From Isoetes taiwanensis (taxonomy: Eukaryota > Streptophyta > Lycopodiopsida > Isoetales > Isoetaceae), in assembly GCA_021234155.1 (NCBI GenBank), contig JAJEKV010000103.1:1798001-1862000 (forward strand): DNA of 64,000 nt. The letters run 5' to 3'. This document shows, in pieces, positions 1-11,364 of this stretch. The first letter of the stretch is position 1. Each line of letters begins with the position of its first letter. The translations under genes and the position numbers were made by a program. The notes beneath the pieces were generated by a model, which worked only from the letters and a program-made list of their open reading frames with translations, was not told where the DNA came from and searched no databases.

Positions 1-236
1 CATGTTCTCGTCAATTAAATACCAACATGGAAGAACCCATGCTTTAGAGACCATCTTATTAAACAAATGAATCGTCTTACAATGGACTCATAATTGTTTA
101 AAAAAATTTATTTTTGCAACAGCTTGCTGGCATATGAATCAGAGGTACCGACCAGCTTCATCTGGACGAATGTTGTCCATATACCCATCAGGGAACGTTG
201 CTCTTAAGACATTCTGGTGGAATTGCTCACCCGCCT

Positions 237-2022
237 TCATTGGCTTTCTTCCTCGATGAAGACTGCTTTGCAAGCTTCATAACACATAAAAGAAATCCCA
301 GCTGCTGGCATTAGCTTCATGCAGCTTGCTCCAAGTCCTATGTAAAGGCCAGCTGGTCCTTCTTTCTCTAGTATAGAAGTGAGGGCATGAAAAACATTAC
401 TATAGACCTGCCTGCCATTCAGAGCCCCAACTTGCATTCGTTTTCTTGCTACTTCCAATGGAAAGGTGGTGGCACTGGCTATAGCACCTGATGCTGAGCC
501 GATGAATAGGGTCGCCAAATTTCCTATTTGCTCTTCCTTAGTCAGATGTTTGTATGCCTTCCTCAGTGTCTCGTATGCAAAGTAATTGGTAGCAGCATAT
601 GGAACTACTCCAACTAAACTTGGTGATAGACCCCTATATAATTCCATAAAGCCTTCTTCCTCCCATATCTTCACAAGTGCATGCATTAGGCCCTTATAAA
701 CACCCCGCTGCACATGTAAAAGAAGAATTTGGTCATGAGTTGGGCACAAAATGCACAAGAACACACATAGTTACCTCGATGGTGACTCGAGTCTTCAAGA
801 GTTCCAGTGGGTATGTACATAACGTCGAACACACTCCAGCAGTTGCACCTGCAATTGTCGAAATTGGAAATGGTATACGAGAACGCTCCTCAGCCTTAGG
901 GGTTAAATGCTTTTTCACTGTATCATAGACAAAAAGCTGCATTGCAGACACTGAAAGACATCAAACATTTAAGAGCTTCTTTACCATAACTCTTAACAGA
1001 AATATAAATTTCATGAGTGTTTCTACATGACAAACTTTTCAATCCTCGTAATATGGACATTATCAACTGAAAATGTTTACATGCTTACTGTTACAAAATG
1101 CAACTTGACCATGACCAAGAAGTCATACCATACAAAACTGTTATAGGCTTATACTTGGTTGGTAAGAGAATTACCAACTGAGCATGGATCATGCAGATTA
1201 TAAGATGCATCGCTAAACTAATTACCAACCATAAAAGAAATGCATGCTTGTGCACCATAATGTGAAGGGCCAATCCTGCTTACAGCTTCTTTATAAAGAC
1301 TCGTTCTTTAACATACTTTTGACCATCCAGTTGCTTTTTCCAACCTCTTAACTTTACAATACATTTATCCATGCATAATTTAATAAACCTTACTTATTTG
1401 GCAATCTCACTTATCAGACCAGATGCAATCCTGTATGTAGTGAATACAATGTACTCAGCAATAGAAATGAATGCAAAATTACCTCAATGGCTTTGCTGGG
1501 GGCGACACGAATAACATTGATACCGTTTCCGCGAAAAAGACCTTGCCAGCCTTCCGTTTCAATAATGTGTCTAAAAACTGTACCAACAGTCTTTCCACCA
1601 CTTCCAACCATCAAATGGGTTCGAATAGTTTCCAATGGTGCAACTGCAGTCCGAGAAACAGCTCCCGCAAAAGCCCCGCTCAATAACCGCTTCAGTGAAG
1701 CATTACCTAGCTTCAGTCTCAAGACACAAACCCTTTTTGACTTTTTTTTCAGCTCAATTCTTCCATTTCCTTCTTCTACATTCACATCATCACATGTTTC
1801 ATCAGTCTCTTCCTGGAGAGACAGATTTTTGAAACCAAACTCACTAATAGGTGCAGGCTCAGGCCTAATTTCTCTATGACTGAACTCAATGCTCTGTTCT
1901 GGCGCAGCTAAAGAATGAGTAGAGACTGACTCTACAGGTAAGCAGTGCCTGTCCTTACGAGCGATACCCAAAGCTACTCTGGCTGATTTCATATTCTCAA
2001 TGCCGCCTCTTGTCCCAGCCAT
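237..2022 (-). CDS. BT1: Brittle1-type adenine nucleotide carrier (mitochondrial carrier family), three exons
   Basis: The coding sequence is the minus-strand join 2022..1483, 936..775, 707..237, giving 390 residues. Introns are 937-1482 and 708-774, both GT-AG and both phase 0. They join SKAIE to LFVYDTVKK and TRVTIE to RGVYKG, exactly where the family reads through. A variable N-terminal extension of about 105 residues is followed by three carrier repeats with P-x-[DE]-x-x-[KR]-type motifs (AVAPLETIRT, TYPLELLKTR, TFPLEVARKR) and six predicted membrane segments. BT1 proteins exchange adenylates or ADP-glucose across the plastid or mitochondrial inner membrane; which substrate applies here cannot be read from sequence. 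Length and motif order match the family, with no frameshift or stop. The start is the first ATG of the open frame and is preceded by a tiny upstream ORF. Plain mitochondrial ADP/ATP carriers lack this N-terminal extension. Confidence 0.93.
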
Positions 2023-2023
2023 G

Positions 2024-2041
2024 CTAAATATTCTCGTTCAT
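2024..2041 (-). promoter_or_regulatory. Five-codon upstream ORF just before the BT1-like start
   Basis: A minus-strand ATG at 2041 opens a frame of five codons that ends in TAG at 2024, one base before the main ATG at 2022. Short uORFs this close can favour termination and reinitiation. Whether it lies in the mature 5' leader depends on the transcription start, which is not visible. Confidence 0.45.
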
Positions 2042-2049
2042 TTAACCAA

Positions 2050-4200
2050 TTTAAGGTACAAATAGAATAAAACGAACTGGGTTTTTCCCAACGTGTGTTC
2101 TTCGTCCTCTGCTGACGATTAAACTTTCCAGTTGAGATATAGCACCAGCTATAGATGAACATGGAACTAATCCACAGGCAGAAAACCTAATAGACAAAAT
2201 CAGATACATTAGAATGCTAAAGATTGCTACGAAAATGCGGCAGAGACAACCCTAAACTAGTTCCAAAAACCCCAGAAATTATTTCGAAGGAGCAAAGCGA
2301 AGGAGAACGTACCAGGTAGGATGTGACAAAGGAAGCGCATAGGGCCGCCGATGGGCCCAAGAGGGGTTCCGACAGGGACCAAAATTGTGGACTTTTTGAT
2401 TCGGTTTTCTACGTAGCACTAGACAGTAGATTGTGTGGCCTACTTACCTTGTGCTACAAACACACTAGGGTCCCAATGTGCCCCTCTCGGTCTAGAACCA
2501 AGCATTGTGCGGCTGTAAATAGACTTATCTTGAATGTAGTGACACCTTCGCCACTTTTTCGGGTGATTTCGAATGCTGGAATCACGACATAACTGTGCAG
2601 TCAAAATGACTATGTCTACCCCTTTAAAGGAGTTTGCCCAAATTTTTTGAGTGGAGTTTCTCCTCTGATTCGTATCCAAATCGGTTCAGACCACTTCCAA
2701 ATTGGTTGCGGCAAATTAGAGGCATAGGCCGCAGCTAACCAAAAATTAGATCGAGCGCCTCTGGATTAGACGAGTTGCAGCCGAGCAAATTTTGCCCCAA
2801 AAATGCACAGTCACACTGAGTGATTCCATGGGACAGCTTAATTTAGAAGTGATTCCACGGGACGAAATCCCTTTGCGAAGGTATTACCACATGTAAATCC
2901 AGCCTAACATGTTAAGTAGAGCATGCTTTAATGGGCTTTATTCTCGAAACCTTAAAACCAGCTCCAACATAATTAAAGAATCAAAACCAAACATAAAACC
3001 TAAGCCACCCTCCACTAAAATCAGGATCTCGTATAACCTTGACATATATTGGCAGAACAAGGATGTTGGATCCAGCGCCTTGCATAATAGGTGGCGTACA
3101 TGCAATCTGAGTCATTATTCTTTAAATTGGGCTTGCATACTTACAAATGGAAAACTCAAACCAATAACCTATAATTATGTTTTGCACGTACAAAATCAAC
3201 ACCATATAGTATATTACCTCAAATCTTATAGTATTTTGCAAATCTTGTTATATAGTATAGCAAATATCATACTTCCATACCCCACAAACGAGGAACTTTG
3301 TGTACGGTGTAGATTATGGAATAAGGGGTGAATATGCCTATCCAACAGCTCTCGTTGCCCTACGTCACCCCCCGTGTGAATATGCACCCAAATCAAAGGG
3401 GGTTTGAAGGGGGATTTAATTTAAAGGTAATGTAATGGTTTAATTTAATTTAATGTAATGGTTTTTGTTATAGGTTAAAAAAAATTTTTGCCCCTTCGGG
3501 GCTAAGAACAAACAATGTGACTTCACATTTGGATGAGTTAGATATTGTAGCAGCAATTAATATGCTTCAATGTAACATTTGATATTACAAAAGCCACAGA
3601 TGCATTAACATCGCATTTAATGGCCATCTTTTCCTGTAAGGTCATAAACTTCTGCTGAACTACAAACAATCAGGTCATTCATCTCCTTGAAGCACTAAGT
3701 TCATTGCTAGATGAAACATGCAAAGCCTCATGATAAAAAATAATGGTAGTAAAGGAGACAATATTTGGATTTGGCATTGCTTGACATTTTTAAGGGTTTT
3801 ATTTACCCGCTCACAATTCCATATAACAAAAGTCCTGAAGCAAAACATGATATCAATATAAGGGGCAAAAGTAAATTGAAGTCGTCATTTGAAAATGAAA
3901 AGCAAGATTCATATGTTCCGCTTTGTCACCTGCTTATGCAATCGGGAGACAAGAAATGTAATGTGATCATTAGAATGTAAACTTCTACGATGAACACAAT
4001 AGAGGAACAATATATAAGGAAAATAAAAATATTCGTACCCAATCGATATTATGATGATGCTTGATATTATGATATCTTGTGACAATCTCCCATAGATGCA
4101 ACTTTCATCCATTCTTATTCTTATAAAACACTTAATCCTAGATATGCTGAACAATCCCTGATAAGGAACCAAATGCACTGCATAGTTTAAAGAAAGAAAT
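2050..4200. other. Promoter side of the BT1-like gene, then intergenic DNA
   Basis: About 2,050-2,320 should hold the 5' leader and promoter of the minus-strand carrier gene. No clear TATA box was picked out. From 2,330 to 4,200 no protein family is recognised. There are short direct repeats (AGTGATTCCA near 2,820 and 2,850), AT-rich runs near 3,420-3,475 and a GCCCC-TTCG-GGGC hairpin near 3,490. Open frames here are short and have no recognisable motif. Confidence 0.5.
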
Positions 4201-4209
4201 ACTGGAAGA

Positions 4210-4310
4210 TTCGATATCATAGCCCATTAAGACATAAGCATGAGAATCTTCTGGATTTGCATGGTATAGTTTCTTAAAGCATTTCCATCCTAGTTCTGTT
4301 GCGCCATAAG
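4210..4310 (-). pseudogene. PPR protein E-motif fragment
   Basis: The minus-strand frame reads YGATELGWKCFKKLYHANPE followed by DSHAYVLMGYD. This matches the E motif at the C-terminus of plant PLS-class pentatricopeptide repeat proteins, which have the pattern GN-ELG--CF--L--LDPED---YVLMSNIY. Such proteins edit or process organelle RNA. Only about 33 residues survive, with no PPR array on either side, so this is a relic. The residues just upstream (FADIF, DKLEV) could instead be the tail of the neighbouring copia remnant. Confidence 0.55.
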
Positions 4311-4429
4311 CTCTGACTTCTAGTTTATCATGGTTTTGATCTCTGAAGATATCTGCAAATTCCAAAAGTCAATTTGAGAGACAGAAACAAAGTAAAGATG
4401 TGAATAGGCAAATATCAACATAAACAGAG

Positions 4430-4742
4430 CATAGATCGAAGATGCTCACATAGAATGCAGTCACAGTTTGGTCTTGCAATAGACAATACCTATCATTCCT
4501 TCTGGTACTATGCTTCTATACACTTGCTGCATGCATGTAAAACGGGATAGGGCAGCTGGGTACTGCTCAAATTGTCGCAGCAAATGACTCTTCTGTTTCC
4601 TTTAGTATTTCAAAATACCTCACACTTTGCGAAGCCAAATTGCTTCACAAGCAGCTTCTATGCAAGCTCTATACTCATCTTGTAGAGCTTTAATTGGCTG
4701 CTTTTTGCTACTCCAGTAACCGTTGAGCAAGGGCTCATTTCC
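4430..4742 (-). pseudogene. Ty1/copia RNase H C-terminal remnant
   Basis: On the minus strand, 4742-4620 encodes YWSSKKQPIKALQDEYRACI then EAACEAIWLRKV, the end of copia RNase H (family form: SWSSKKQP-VALSS-EAEYRA...EA-WLR). After a frame break, 4600-4430 continues with CDNLSST, HACSKCIEA and VLSIARPNCD. These correspond to the family's CDNQSAI, HARSKHIEV and V-YI-T-EQ-AD. Several stops and a shift show it is dead. No LTRs were found. Confidence 0.75.
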
Positions 4743-5159
4743 AAAATCCTCCAAATATATAAAGCAATTCAATGTGCATCCAACGGGTCAATCATAAGCC
4801 TACTCACCATTCTAACAGCAAATACCTGATCTTGTACCACTAGGGCACATTAATCTTACCAACTCCTATAAAATGTTGCATTGCACTTTTCCTCCCTATT
4901 GCGAATTAGTATCAGTTTACACGGGTGTATTAAACCACTGATTTGCCCTGATCATCTTAAACTTCCCTAGCAAATCTGAAATAGAAATAGTGCAACGGAA
5001 GTGTCACTTAGCATTTGTTTCACTCTTTATTCGGGCCATTGCCCTGCTGCCATATCCGGTTGATTCATGCAACATATATCATCTGGTTCTTTTATCTAAA
5101 CCTGTCTGAGATAGATTAAGAGTAACTAGAGGAAAAAATCGACCTTCAACCATTACCCT

Positions 5160-5345
5160 GGTGCCCATAATCGGCCTGTATGAGGGATTCGAGTCTCCTG
5201 GGTCTGAATCGTCTGCCATAGATGGGCAGGACTTTGCCTTTTTCCTTTTGCCCTGCAAAAATTGTAAATGAATTCTTTCTAAGAATGTCACATTAATCTT
5301 ACCCGATAACTAAGAGACTTACTCTTGCCGCTGCAACTCGGGCCC
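5160..5345 (-). other. Two exon-like pieces of an unrecognised gene
   Basis: Minus strand: a 22-nt block (about 5,329-5,308) lies between a TTCTACAG acceptor and a GTAAGT donor. A second block (about 5,254-5,160) lies between TTTTTGCAG and GTAATGG. Joined in frame they encode a basic stretch ARGKRKKAKS followed by acidic MADDSDPGDSNP. The splice-like borders suggest a broken host gene or a fragment carried by a transposon. No family was recognised and nothing clearly continues it on either side. Confidence 0.3.
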
Positions 5346-5359
5346 TGTAGAATCAATTA

Positions 5360-6195
5360 GGAAGGAAGGAAGGAAGGAAGTATATTTTAACGTCCGCGGA
5401 GGCCAAACTTGACCTATGAGACGGTACATGCAGTACACAAAGCAGATAAAACCACACCAAAAAGACAAATGCTACTATACAATGTGTCCCTACTACTGGG
5501 ATGAAAAAACCCCCACATGGGAGGAAAAACCCCGGTAGTAGGCTCTCGATCCCTTGTCCCGTAAGGGATTCTCTAACCAGAGACTTGCAAAATGTAGGAT
5601 GCGAGACGTGCAACCATTGGCGATGCCAAGAATTGATGCAAATGTGCCTCGAGCATCTAAGATCGGCATGAGTTGCTCGGATATGCGTATATGCCGACAC
5701 TCTTGCAGAGCATGGTGCTCATCCTCTATCGTCCGCATGTGGCAACACCGCATATTCTCTCATGCCGGGGATTCTCTCGCCCTCCATCTCAGAAGTCCAA
5801 CGACTGTTTCAATTACCCTGAGATGATGGGACCCCGCCCTCACGGAGGCAATAGCTCTCCGTTTCTTCATAGATATATGTGCTTTCAAATGGTTGGTGTG
5901 GGCCATGTTCCGGTGTTGGATTAACTTGCGTGTGGTAGTGCTCGCTTTTTAGGCTTTGCACGAAAGTGGTTGCATCCCACGCAGTGGTGGCAAAGCCATT
6001 CGGTGTGTGCTGTCCACCGGGCATCGCACGCATAGCCACAATCTGCCGGTAGTCTATAGACCACGCTGCGAACCACCCCCGACGGGTTCTCTGCCATACC
6101 CTCTTCGGTCGTTGTGGCTCTTGTAGGGAAAAAAAAAGTGGAACGGTTTGAAGATTTTGGCATCGAATTTCCGATGCGCAAAATGTAGCATCCAC
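5360..6195 (-). mobile_element. Truncated LINE: ORF2 C-terminus, 3' UTR and GGAA-type tail
   Basis: The element reads on the minus strand and is 5' truncated. The region 6,195-5,500 encodes the C-terminal ORF2 part, with WDATTFVQSLKSEHYHTQVN and, in another frame, the zinc-binding CCHMRTIEDEHHALQEC. The same segments are seen at 24,626-23,859 and 62,647-63,190. The 3' UTR has the family's GGGGTTTTTC blocks. It ends in CTCCGCGGACGTTAAAATA followed by a (CTTC)n run at 5,380-5,360 instead of poly(A). Frameshifts show it is inactive. Confidence 0.8.
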
Positions 6196-6750
6196 CTCGA
6201 TTGGCGACCTTTGCTAAAATGTGACAAAAGGGCTTACAGTTTCATAAGTCCAGATGTCGTCTTAGGATGGGTCAAGACTTCCCAGCTCCATGAAAATCGA
6301 TCTCAGAACTCATGCAACGTAATTCTTTCTTCGCGAACCCGCCTAATCCCTCCATGGTTCTCGCCATAGCTTAAACCCTCGCCTAATCCGAAAACCCTTG
6401 GCTTGATCTACCCAAAGGGCCTAATCCCAAGCACCCTCCTCCTTCTAGGAGAACCCTAAAGTGACAGCTCTCGAGCCTTGCATGCTATATTACAAAGTTT
6501 TTTTTTTCAAGGAGTTAAACCATTGTCTAAGTGCCATAAAAAACAATGAAAGTGTATGCGCACTCTAGATGTACGCATTAGTACATCAATTGAAATACAC
6601 CACAAAATCATAGCAAAACCTTAGTGAAAAGCGTACAAAAATACAAAAGTAACCCCCTGTTATTATGCTACATATGATCACACCAACCTTTATCCTTCCT
6701 ATTATAAAGCAGTTACATTTTTCTGCTCGCCTCTACAAATTAGGAGAGCA

Positions 6751-6960
6751 TGACACGTTGCATTGAGGCATTTATGGCATTAATTTCAGATTTGAGGCAT
6801 TTATGAGCATTTATGGCGGAGGAAGATATGAGCATTACCATAGAATGACACGTTGCATTGAGGCATTTATGGCATTAATTTCAGATTTGAGGCATTTATG
6901 AGCATTTATGGCGGAGGAAGATATGAGCATTACCATAGAATGACACGTTGCATTCATCGC
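6751..6960. repeat. 95-bp tandem repeat, two full copies plus a partial third
   Basis: Units begin with TGACACGTTGCATTGAGGCA at 6751 and 6846. A third starts at 6941 and diverges after about 16 bases. The first two copies look essentially identical, so the duplication is recent. Confidence 0.92.
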
Positions 6961-7235
6961 ATTTATGGCAGATTTGTGCACTTTGCATTTATTATGCGAC
7001 CATTAATACACTTTGCATTTATTGTGGCCATTAATACGCTTTGAATTTATTATGTTATCAAAGCACGACATGTGTGCACTTTGCATTTATTGTGGCCATT
7101 AATACATTTTGCATTTATTGCGCCATTAATACGCTTTGCATTTATTATGGCCATTAATAAGCTTTTTGCATTTATTATAATTATCAAAGCGCGACATGTG
7201 TGCACTTTGCATTTATTGCGGCCATTGACAAATTT
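6961..7235. repeat. Degenerate 27-30-bp tandem repeat with a ~127-bp higher-order period
   Basis: The unit is close to CATTAATACGCTTTGCATTT plus ATTATGGC and recurs about nine times with drift. The block CGACATGTGTGCACTTTGCA recurs near 7,067 and 7,193, giving a longer period of about 127 bp. It directly follows the 95-bp array and lies upstream of a TATA box. Confidence 0.8.
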
Positions 7236-7416
7236 GTTAGAAGATATCAATCCCAATATATATAGAATCTTAATGATATCCATTTTAGGATAATTATGGA
7301 TATGAAATATATATCGAATGATATTAATGATTACATGCGAGTTGTGATATAGGCACTTGGCATAAATATAGCCCTAGATTAGTCATGTGTGTCGATCATC
7401 CAACAAAACTCCATCT

Positions 7417-7424
7417 TATAAATA
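7417..7424 (+). promoter_or_regulatory. TATA box of a putative small transcription unit
   Basis: TATAAATA lies about 90 bp before a good 5' splice donor (CAAG/GTAAAT at 7511/7512) and 265 bp before an ATG. It sits just after the tandem-repeat arrays. The expected transcription start is near 7,450. Confidence 0.45.
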
Positions 7425-7682
7425 GAAGACCTTCTTATTGTCTCGACGCATTGAGAGCACTTGAAGAGCTATTGTGAGCGCTTCTCTTCTGCTTCACTAA
7501 TTGCATGCAAGGTAAATATTCTCCCATTTTGTTATATTGCTAAAGCTTGGATTGTTTAATATGAAACTAGCATTTTTCTTTCATCCTTAATCTTGGCGTA
7601 TTGCGTATATGTGGATTCTATCGTTGTGTGAAATTGTAGCGAACGTTTGAGTTGATTTGCAATTATATTTTGATTTGCAGAG

Positions 7683-7898
7683 ATGGCACAGATGAAAAAA
7701 GACTACATTATTGAGCTAAATCTAGATGATTTTTATGGATGGTGGATGAACGCCTTTGGTAACTCACCAGCCTTTGTGTCGAGAGATGCTGTATTGGAGT
7801 TCCTTTTGGATTTATTTCGTAATTTATATTATTCGCAAAAATATCATTCTAGTGATGATGAGGCATCTTCAGTTCTGCAAATTGATAATTCTACTTGA
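7683..7898 (+). CDS. Putative 71-residue acidic protein with a leader intron
   Basis: Not recognised. The model is: TATA box at 7417, non-coding exon about 7,450-7,511, intron 7512-7680 (GT to TTTGCAG), then ATG two bases into exon 2. The product is small and acidic (LNLDDFYGWWMNAFG, SSDDEASS) with a hydrophobic FLLDLFRNL helix. It has no signal peptide and no known motif. The TATA box, spliced leader and start context fit together as a gene, but a decayed retroelement promoter with a chance ORF fits equally well. Confidence 0.35.
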   Translation: MAQMKKDYIIELNLDDFYGWWMNAFGNSPAFVSRDAVLEFLLDLFRNLYYSQKYHSSDDEASSVLQIDNST

Positions 7899-7899
7899 T

Positions 7900-8490
7900 G
7901 TTTGATGTCTGTGAACACATGAACCTTCAATAACAAAAAGTATTGACCAACTTTTTAAAAGACTAAGCTAAATATTGTACTTTGTAATTTCTAAATTAGA
8001 GTTAGAATGTAAGATCTTACGAAGTTGCTTCACATAAATCTAGCATCACTTGGCCATTGCAGAAGAGAATGTTGGACGTTAACTGGGGTCCAACTGCACA
8101 GTTTTGAAAAAGAGAAATGTTCGCGGCGGCCTTGGCCGCCGTGATAAATTTCTTATAATAACTATTGTATAAGAATACTAAAAAACACAATCCACCCGTT
8201 GCTCTTATCATCTCCTCATGTCAATAATGCACACCCCATTCTACGCTAAGGAAAATCTAATATGCCTAAGTCCAAAAAAATAAAAATAATAAGACCATAT
8301 CAGCATGTTATACCTTTATGGCTGCTTTATACTATAGTCTTTGTGGAGATTGATATTTTCTATGTTAAGACGTTTGGTCTAGTGTTTGTATTGCAGCGGC
8401 ATCAATTGAAACTAGGTCATATATGTTTTTAAGGCACATCGGTATATATGACGGCATCTATGGCAGCTCAAAAAATATTCAAAGCTTCCA
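7900..8490. other. Intergenic, nothing recognised
   Basis: A presumed 3' flank of the small gene followed by AT-rich DNA. No conserved coding frame, repeat array or RNA gene was seen on either strand. Confidence 0.5.
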
Positions 8491-8494
8491 TCTA

Positions 8495-10087
8495 GAAGGC
8501 CTTGAGGTGTTGTGGTCCCATTGCCACGGTATAAAGCCAGATTAAGGAGATGAGCATCGTCCATGTTGACTACCTTCTGAAAGTAGATGATGTGGCGATC
8601 AAAGACAGCATTCTAAAAGGACAAGAGACATGTCTCCTGCAATAGGATTTGATATGGGACCGTGGACTTCACCCTTAGTGTCCGTGCTAAGAAGGCTTCC
8701 ACACCTGCTTCAAGTCATTCCAAGTAACAAGGGATACCACCGGGCCCCAGACTTCGACACCTTATGAAAGAACATGCTCCACTAACATCCTAAACAGGTG
8801 CGACTGATAGGCCCAACCATACAGCTCTGCTCTGTGACTATTGTTCTGCATTGTATATAGTGCCTTCCACTCGTAGCCGAATGGAAATGTCTCAGTGCAT
8901 AGTAGAAGGAAACTCCACTCCTAAATATTGTAGGTGTGTGCCACTTCCACATTTTTACTCCAGGTAACTTAAGGATGGAGCCCTTCGCTAACGTGACGAT
9001 GATATGAGGAGCATCTTTGTGTTGGCCAGATTGATGCGCATGTCAGTCGCCTAGCAGAATGTGTCTAGGGTATCGAGATTGCACTGCATATCCATCAGAG
9101 CAGGGTGTGGTAGGGCAAAGCCTTTTGGGGCGCGTGTCGGAGATATGATTCAAGACCGGTCGATAACTGGTAGTCCCTGGAAAACTTCCCCTAAGCTTAA
9201 TTTTGTCTTCTAAAAGCTTATGACCAAGCATGGATGTGCTTGACTCACACCAACTCTAAGAGTTGATGGGTGGCAAGAAGTAAATCATATCTACTCTACT
9301 CCGACTAATGTTATTTATAAGCTAGGAGGTCCACATCATCAGCATATATTAGCTCCCTAGTGATTTGGTGCAAAAGGTGAGCTTCCTCGCCACTATTGTC
9401 AGCAAGCCAGCTCTTCAACTTATCAATGTAAAGCCCAAATAGTGTTGGAGAGAGAGGGCATCCCTGGCGGACCCCGATACTGCTTTCAAATGGTTGATCT
9501 GTCAATTGCAACCGGCCTAAGCATGTCTCATATAGCTTGTACACTGCATTCTACAGATCTGCCGGGACCTCCAGCTATTGCCATCTTGTCCATAACTTTT
9601 CTCGAGGCACATTGTCAAAGGCCTTGGTGAAGTCCACAAAGCAACAATACAAGTCTTGCTGACGGTTCCTGTTGTCCGCATCGTGAAGATGTGATCAATG
9701 GTTGAGTGCCGCAGCCTGAATTCTGCCTCGTGAGGGCCCCTGCTACCTCTGCCCAGCCCATCAATTGCTGCTCAAGAATGCCGATTCGCAGTTTTGCAAA
9801 CACCAAACTGAGCATGATTGTTTGATAATTGGCTGGACAATGCAGGTCACCCACCTTGTAGATGGGATTAACTCTGCTAGTGGTCCACTGGGGAGGGAGG
9901 GGGCCTTCCTGTAATGCCATGTTGAACAAGGCAGTTAGTACCAGTACTATGGACGGTCATGCCTATTTGAGCAGCTTTGCTTGCATATCATCTAGGTCTG
10001 GCACTTTTCCATTGGCAAGATGTTATAAGCCCTGGACCACCTCTGCCTCTATAATTTCCAGCAATGGGTCATTTGAAATTTTTGAGA
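8495..10087 (-). mobile_element. LINE fragment with reverse transcriptase, decayed
   Basis: Minus strand. The region 9,929-9,615 encodes the RT fingers (PPQWTTSRVNPIYKVGDLHC then PANYQTIMLS). The region 9,544-9,311 encodes GVRQGCPLSPTLFGLYID and the catalytic YADDVDLLA. About 9,240-8,990 continues with thumb-like LDTLDTFC...INLANTKMLL, and 8,900-8,495 matches the region before the zinc motif in the copy at 24,860-23,860. Many frame breaks exist and the 3' end is missing. It is the same non-L1 family as the elements at 5,360, 22,600 and 63,350. The clade (RTE, Jockey or other) cannot be fixed by eye. Confidence 0.85.
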
Positions 10088-11201
10088 TGGTAATTTATAA
10101 TGGATTAGAGCAAGCAATCCTTAGGCTAAAAAATTTCAAATCTAGCCCTTTAAGCTAAAGATTTTCAATCAAAGTAAATGCATGACAATTACTTAAGAAT
10201 CAAAGTTTTTTACTAGGCTTAAAAAAAGATTTGGAAAAAGAGCACCTTAAATCAATAAGGCAAAAACCAAAATTAAATTAATGATTACTGGATATAGCCC
10301 AAAGCAATATCCTCGAATTCTTATAGAACTTCCCTCCAGTAAGTCCGTTTACATCATAATTTTGTCATCTCGTCATTCACCTCAATATAAGTTATCACTC
10401 AAGTCATCCATTACCACCATTGAATCACAATCTCATCTCATACCCATATAATTTCATGAGCATGTGAGGACCACTACAATCATATCCAATATGTAAGGGG
10501 GCTTTATGTGGTCCACTAGGGGGGAGGGGGTCTTCCCGTAACGCCATGTTGAACAAGGCAGTTAGTACTAGTACTATGGATGGTGCCCATTTGAGCAACT
10601 CTGCTTGCATATCATCTAGGTCTGGCACTTTTCCATTGGCAAGATGCTATAAGCCCTAGACCACTTCTGCCTCTATAATTTCCAGCATCGGGTCATTTGA
10701 AATTTTTGAGATGGTAATTTGTAATGGATTAAAGCAAGCAATCCTTAGGCTAAAAAAAATTCAAATCTAGCCCTTTAAGCTAAAGATTTTCAATCAAAGT
10801 AAATGCATGAAATTCCTTAAGAATCAAAGTTCTTTACTAGGCTTAAAAAAAGATTTAGAAAAAAAGCACCTTAGAATCAATAAGAATAGAATAGAATAGA
10901 ATAAAGTTTTTATCGTCTACGGAGACAAATTGGCCTATGGGACCCAAACAAGAGGCAAAAACCAAAATTAAATTAATGATTACCGGATATAGCCTAAAGT
11001 AATATCCTCAAATTCTTATAGAACTTCCCTCCAGTAACTCCATTTATATCGTAATTTTGTCGTCTCATCATTCACCTCAATATGAGTTATCACTCAAGTC
11101 ATCCATTACCACCATTGAATCACAATCTCATCTCATACCCATATAATTTCATGAGCATGTGAGGACCATTACAATCATATCCAATATGCAAGGGGGCTTT
11201 A
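10088..11201. repeat. Tandem ~0.6-kb unit (420-bp AT-rich block plus LINE piece)
   Basis: The 420-bp block runs from GGTAATTTATAATGGATTAG to AAGGGGGCTTTA at 10,088-10,505. It recurs at 10,712-11,201 (with a nested LINE tail), 13,404-13,817 and, truncated, 20,901-21,009. Between copies lies the same ~190-bp LINE segment, whose minus strand reads ISNDPMLEIIEAEV...DMQAELLKWA. The repeat unit is therefore block plus LINE segment. The 420-bp block itself is non-coding and of unknown origin. Confidence 0.8.
10884..10955 (-). mobile_element. LINE 3'-end stub with (ATTCT)n tail nested in the 420-bp block
   Basis: Read on the minus strand: GGGTCCCATAGGCCAATTTG, then TCTCCGTAGACGATAAAAA, then (ATTCT)n. 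The sister copies at 10,250 and 13,570 lack it, so they serve as empty sites. Only about 70 bp of a LINE 3' end was inserted. Confidence 0.7.
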
Positions 11202-11364
11202 TTACAAATTATTGTTTAAGCGTCGAGATTACCTAGCAAACTTTCCAGTTATTCTTAGCAAGAAGACTTTAAGGTCAGTTGGGTCGTCTCCATAGAAATA
11301 CATTAGTATTTAAAATCCACACGTTGCGAAACCACAATTATTAACCTCTAAATGTTAGTTCATA

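Noticed and set aside
3486-3505. GCCCC-TTCG-GGGC hairpin next to an A/T run, resembling a bacterial intrinsic terminator on the minus strand
   Set aside because: Nuclear plant DNA with no bacterial or organellar gene nearby; a single short hairpin is expected by chance.
6961-7235. CRISPR-like array
   Set aside because: The units are contiguous degenerate repeats without unique spacers, in a plant nuclear context.
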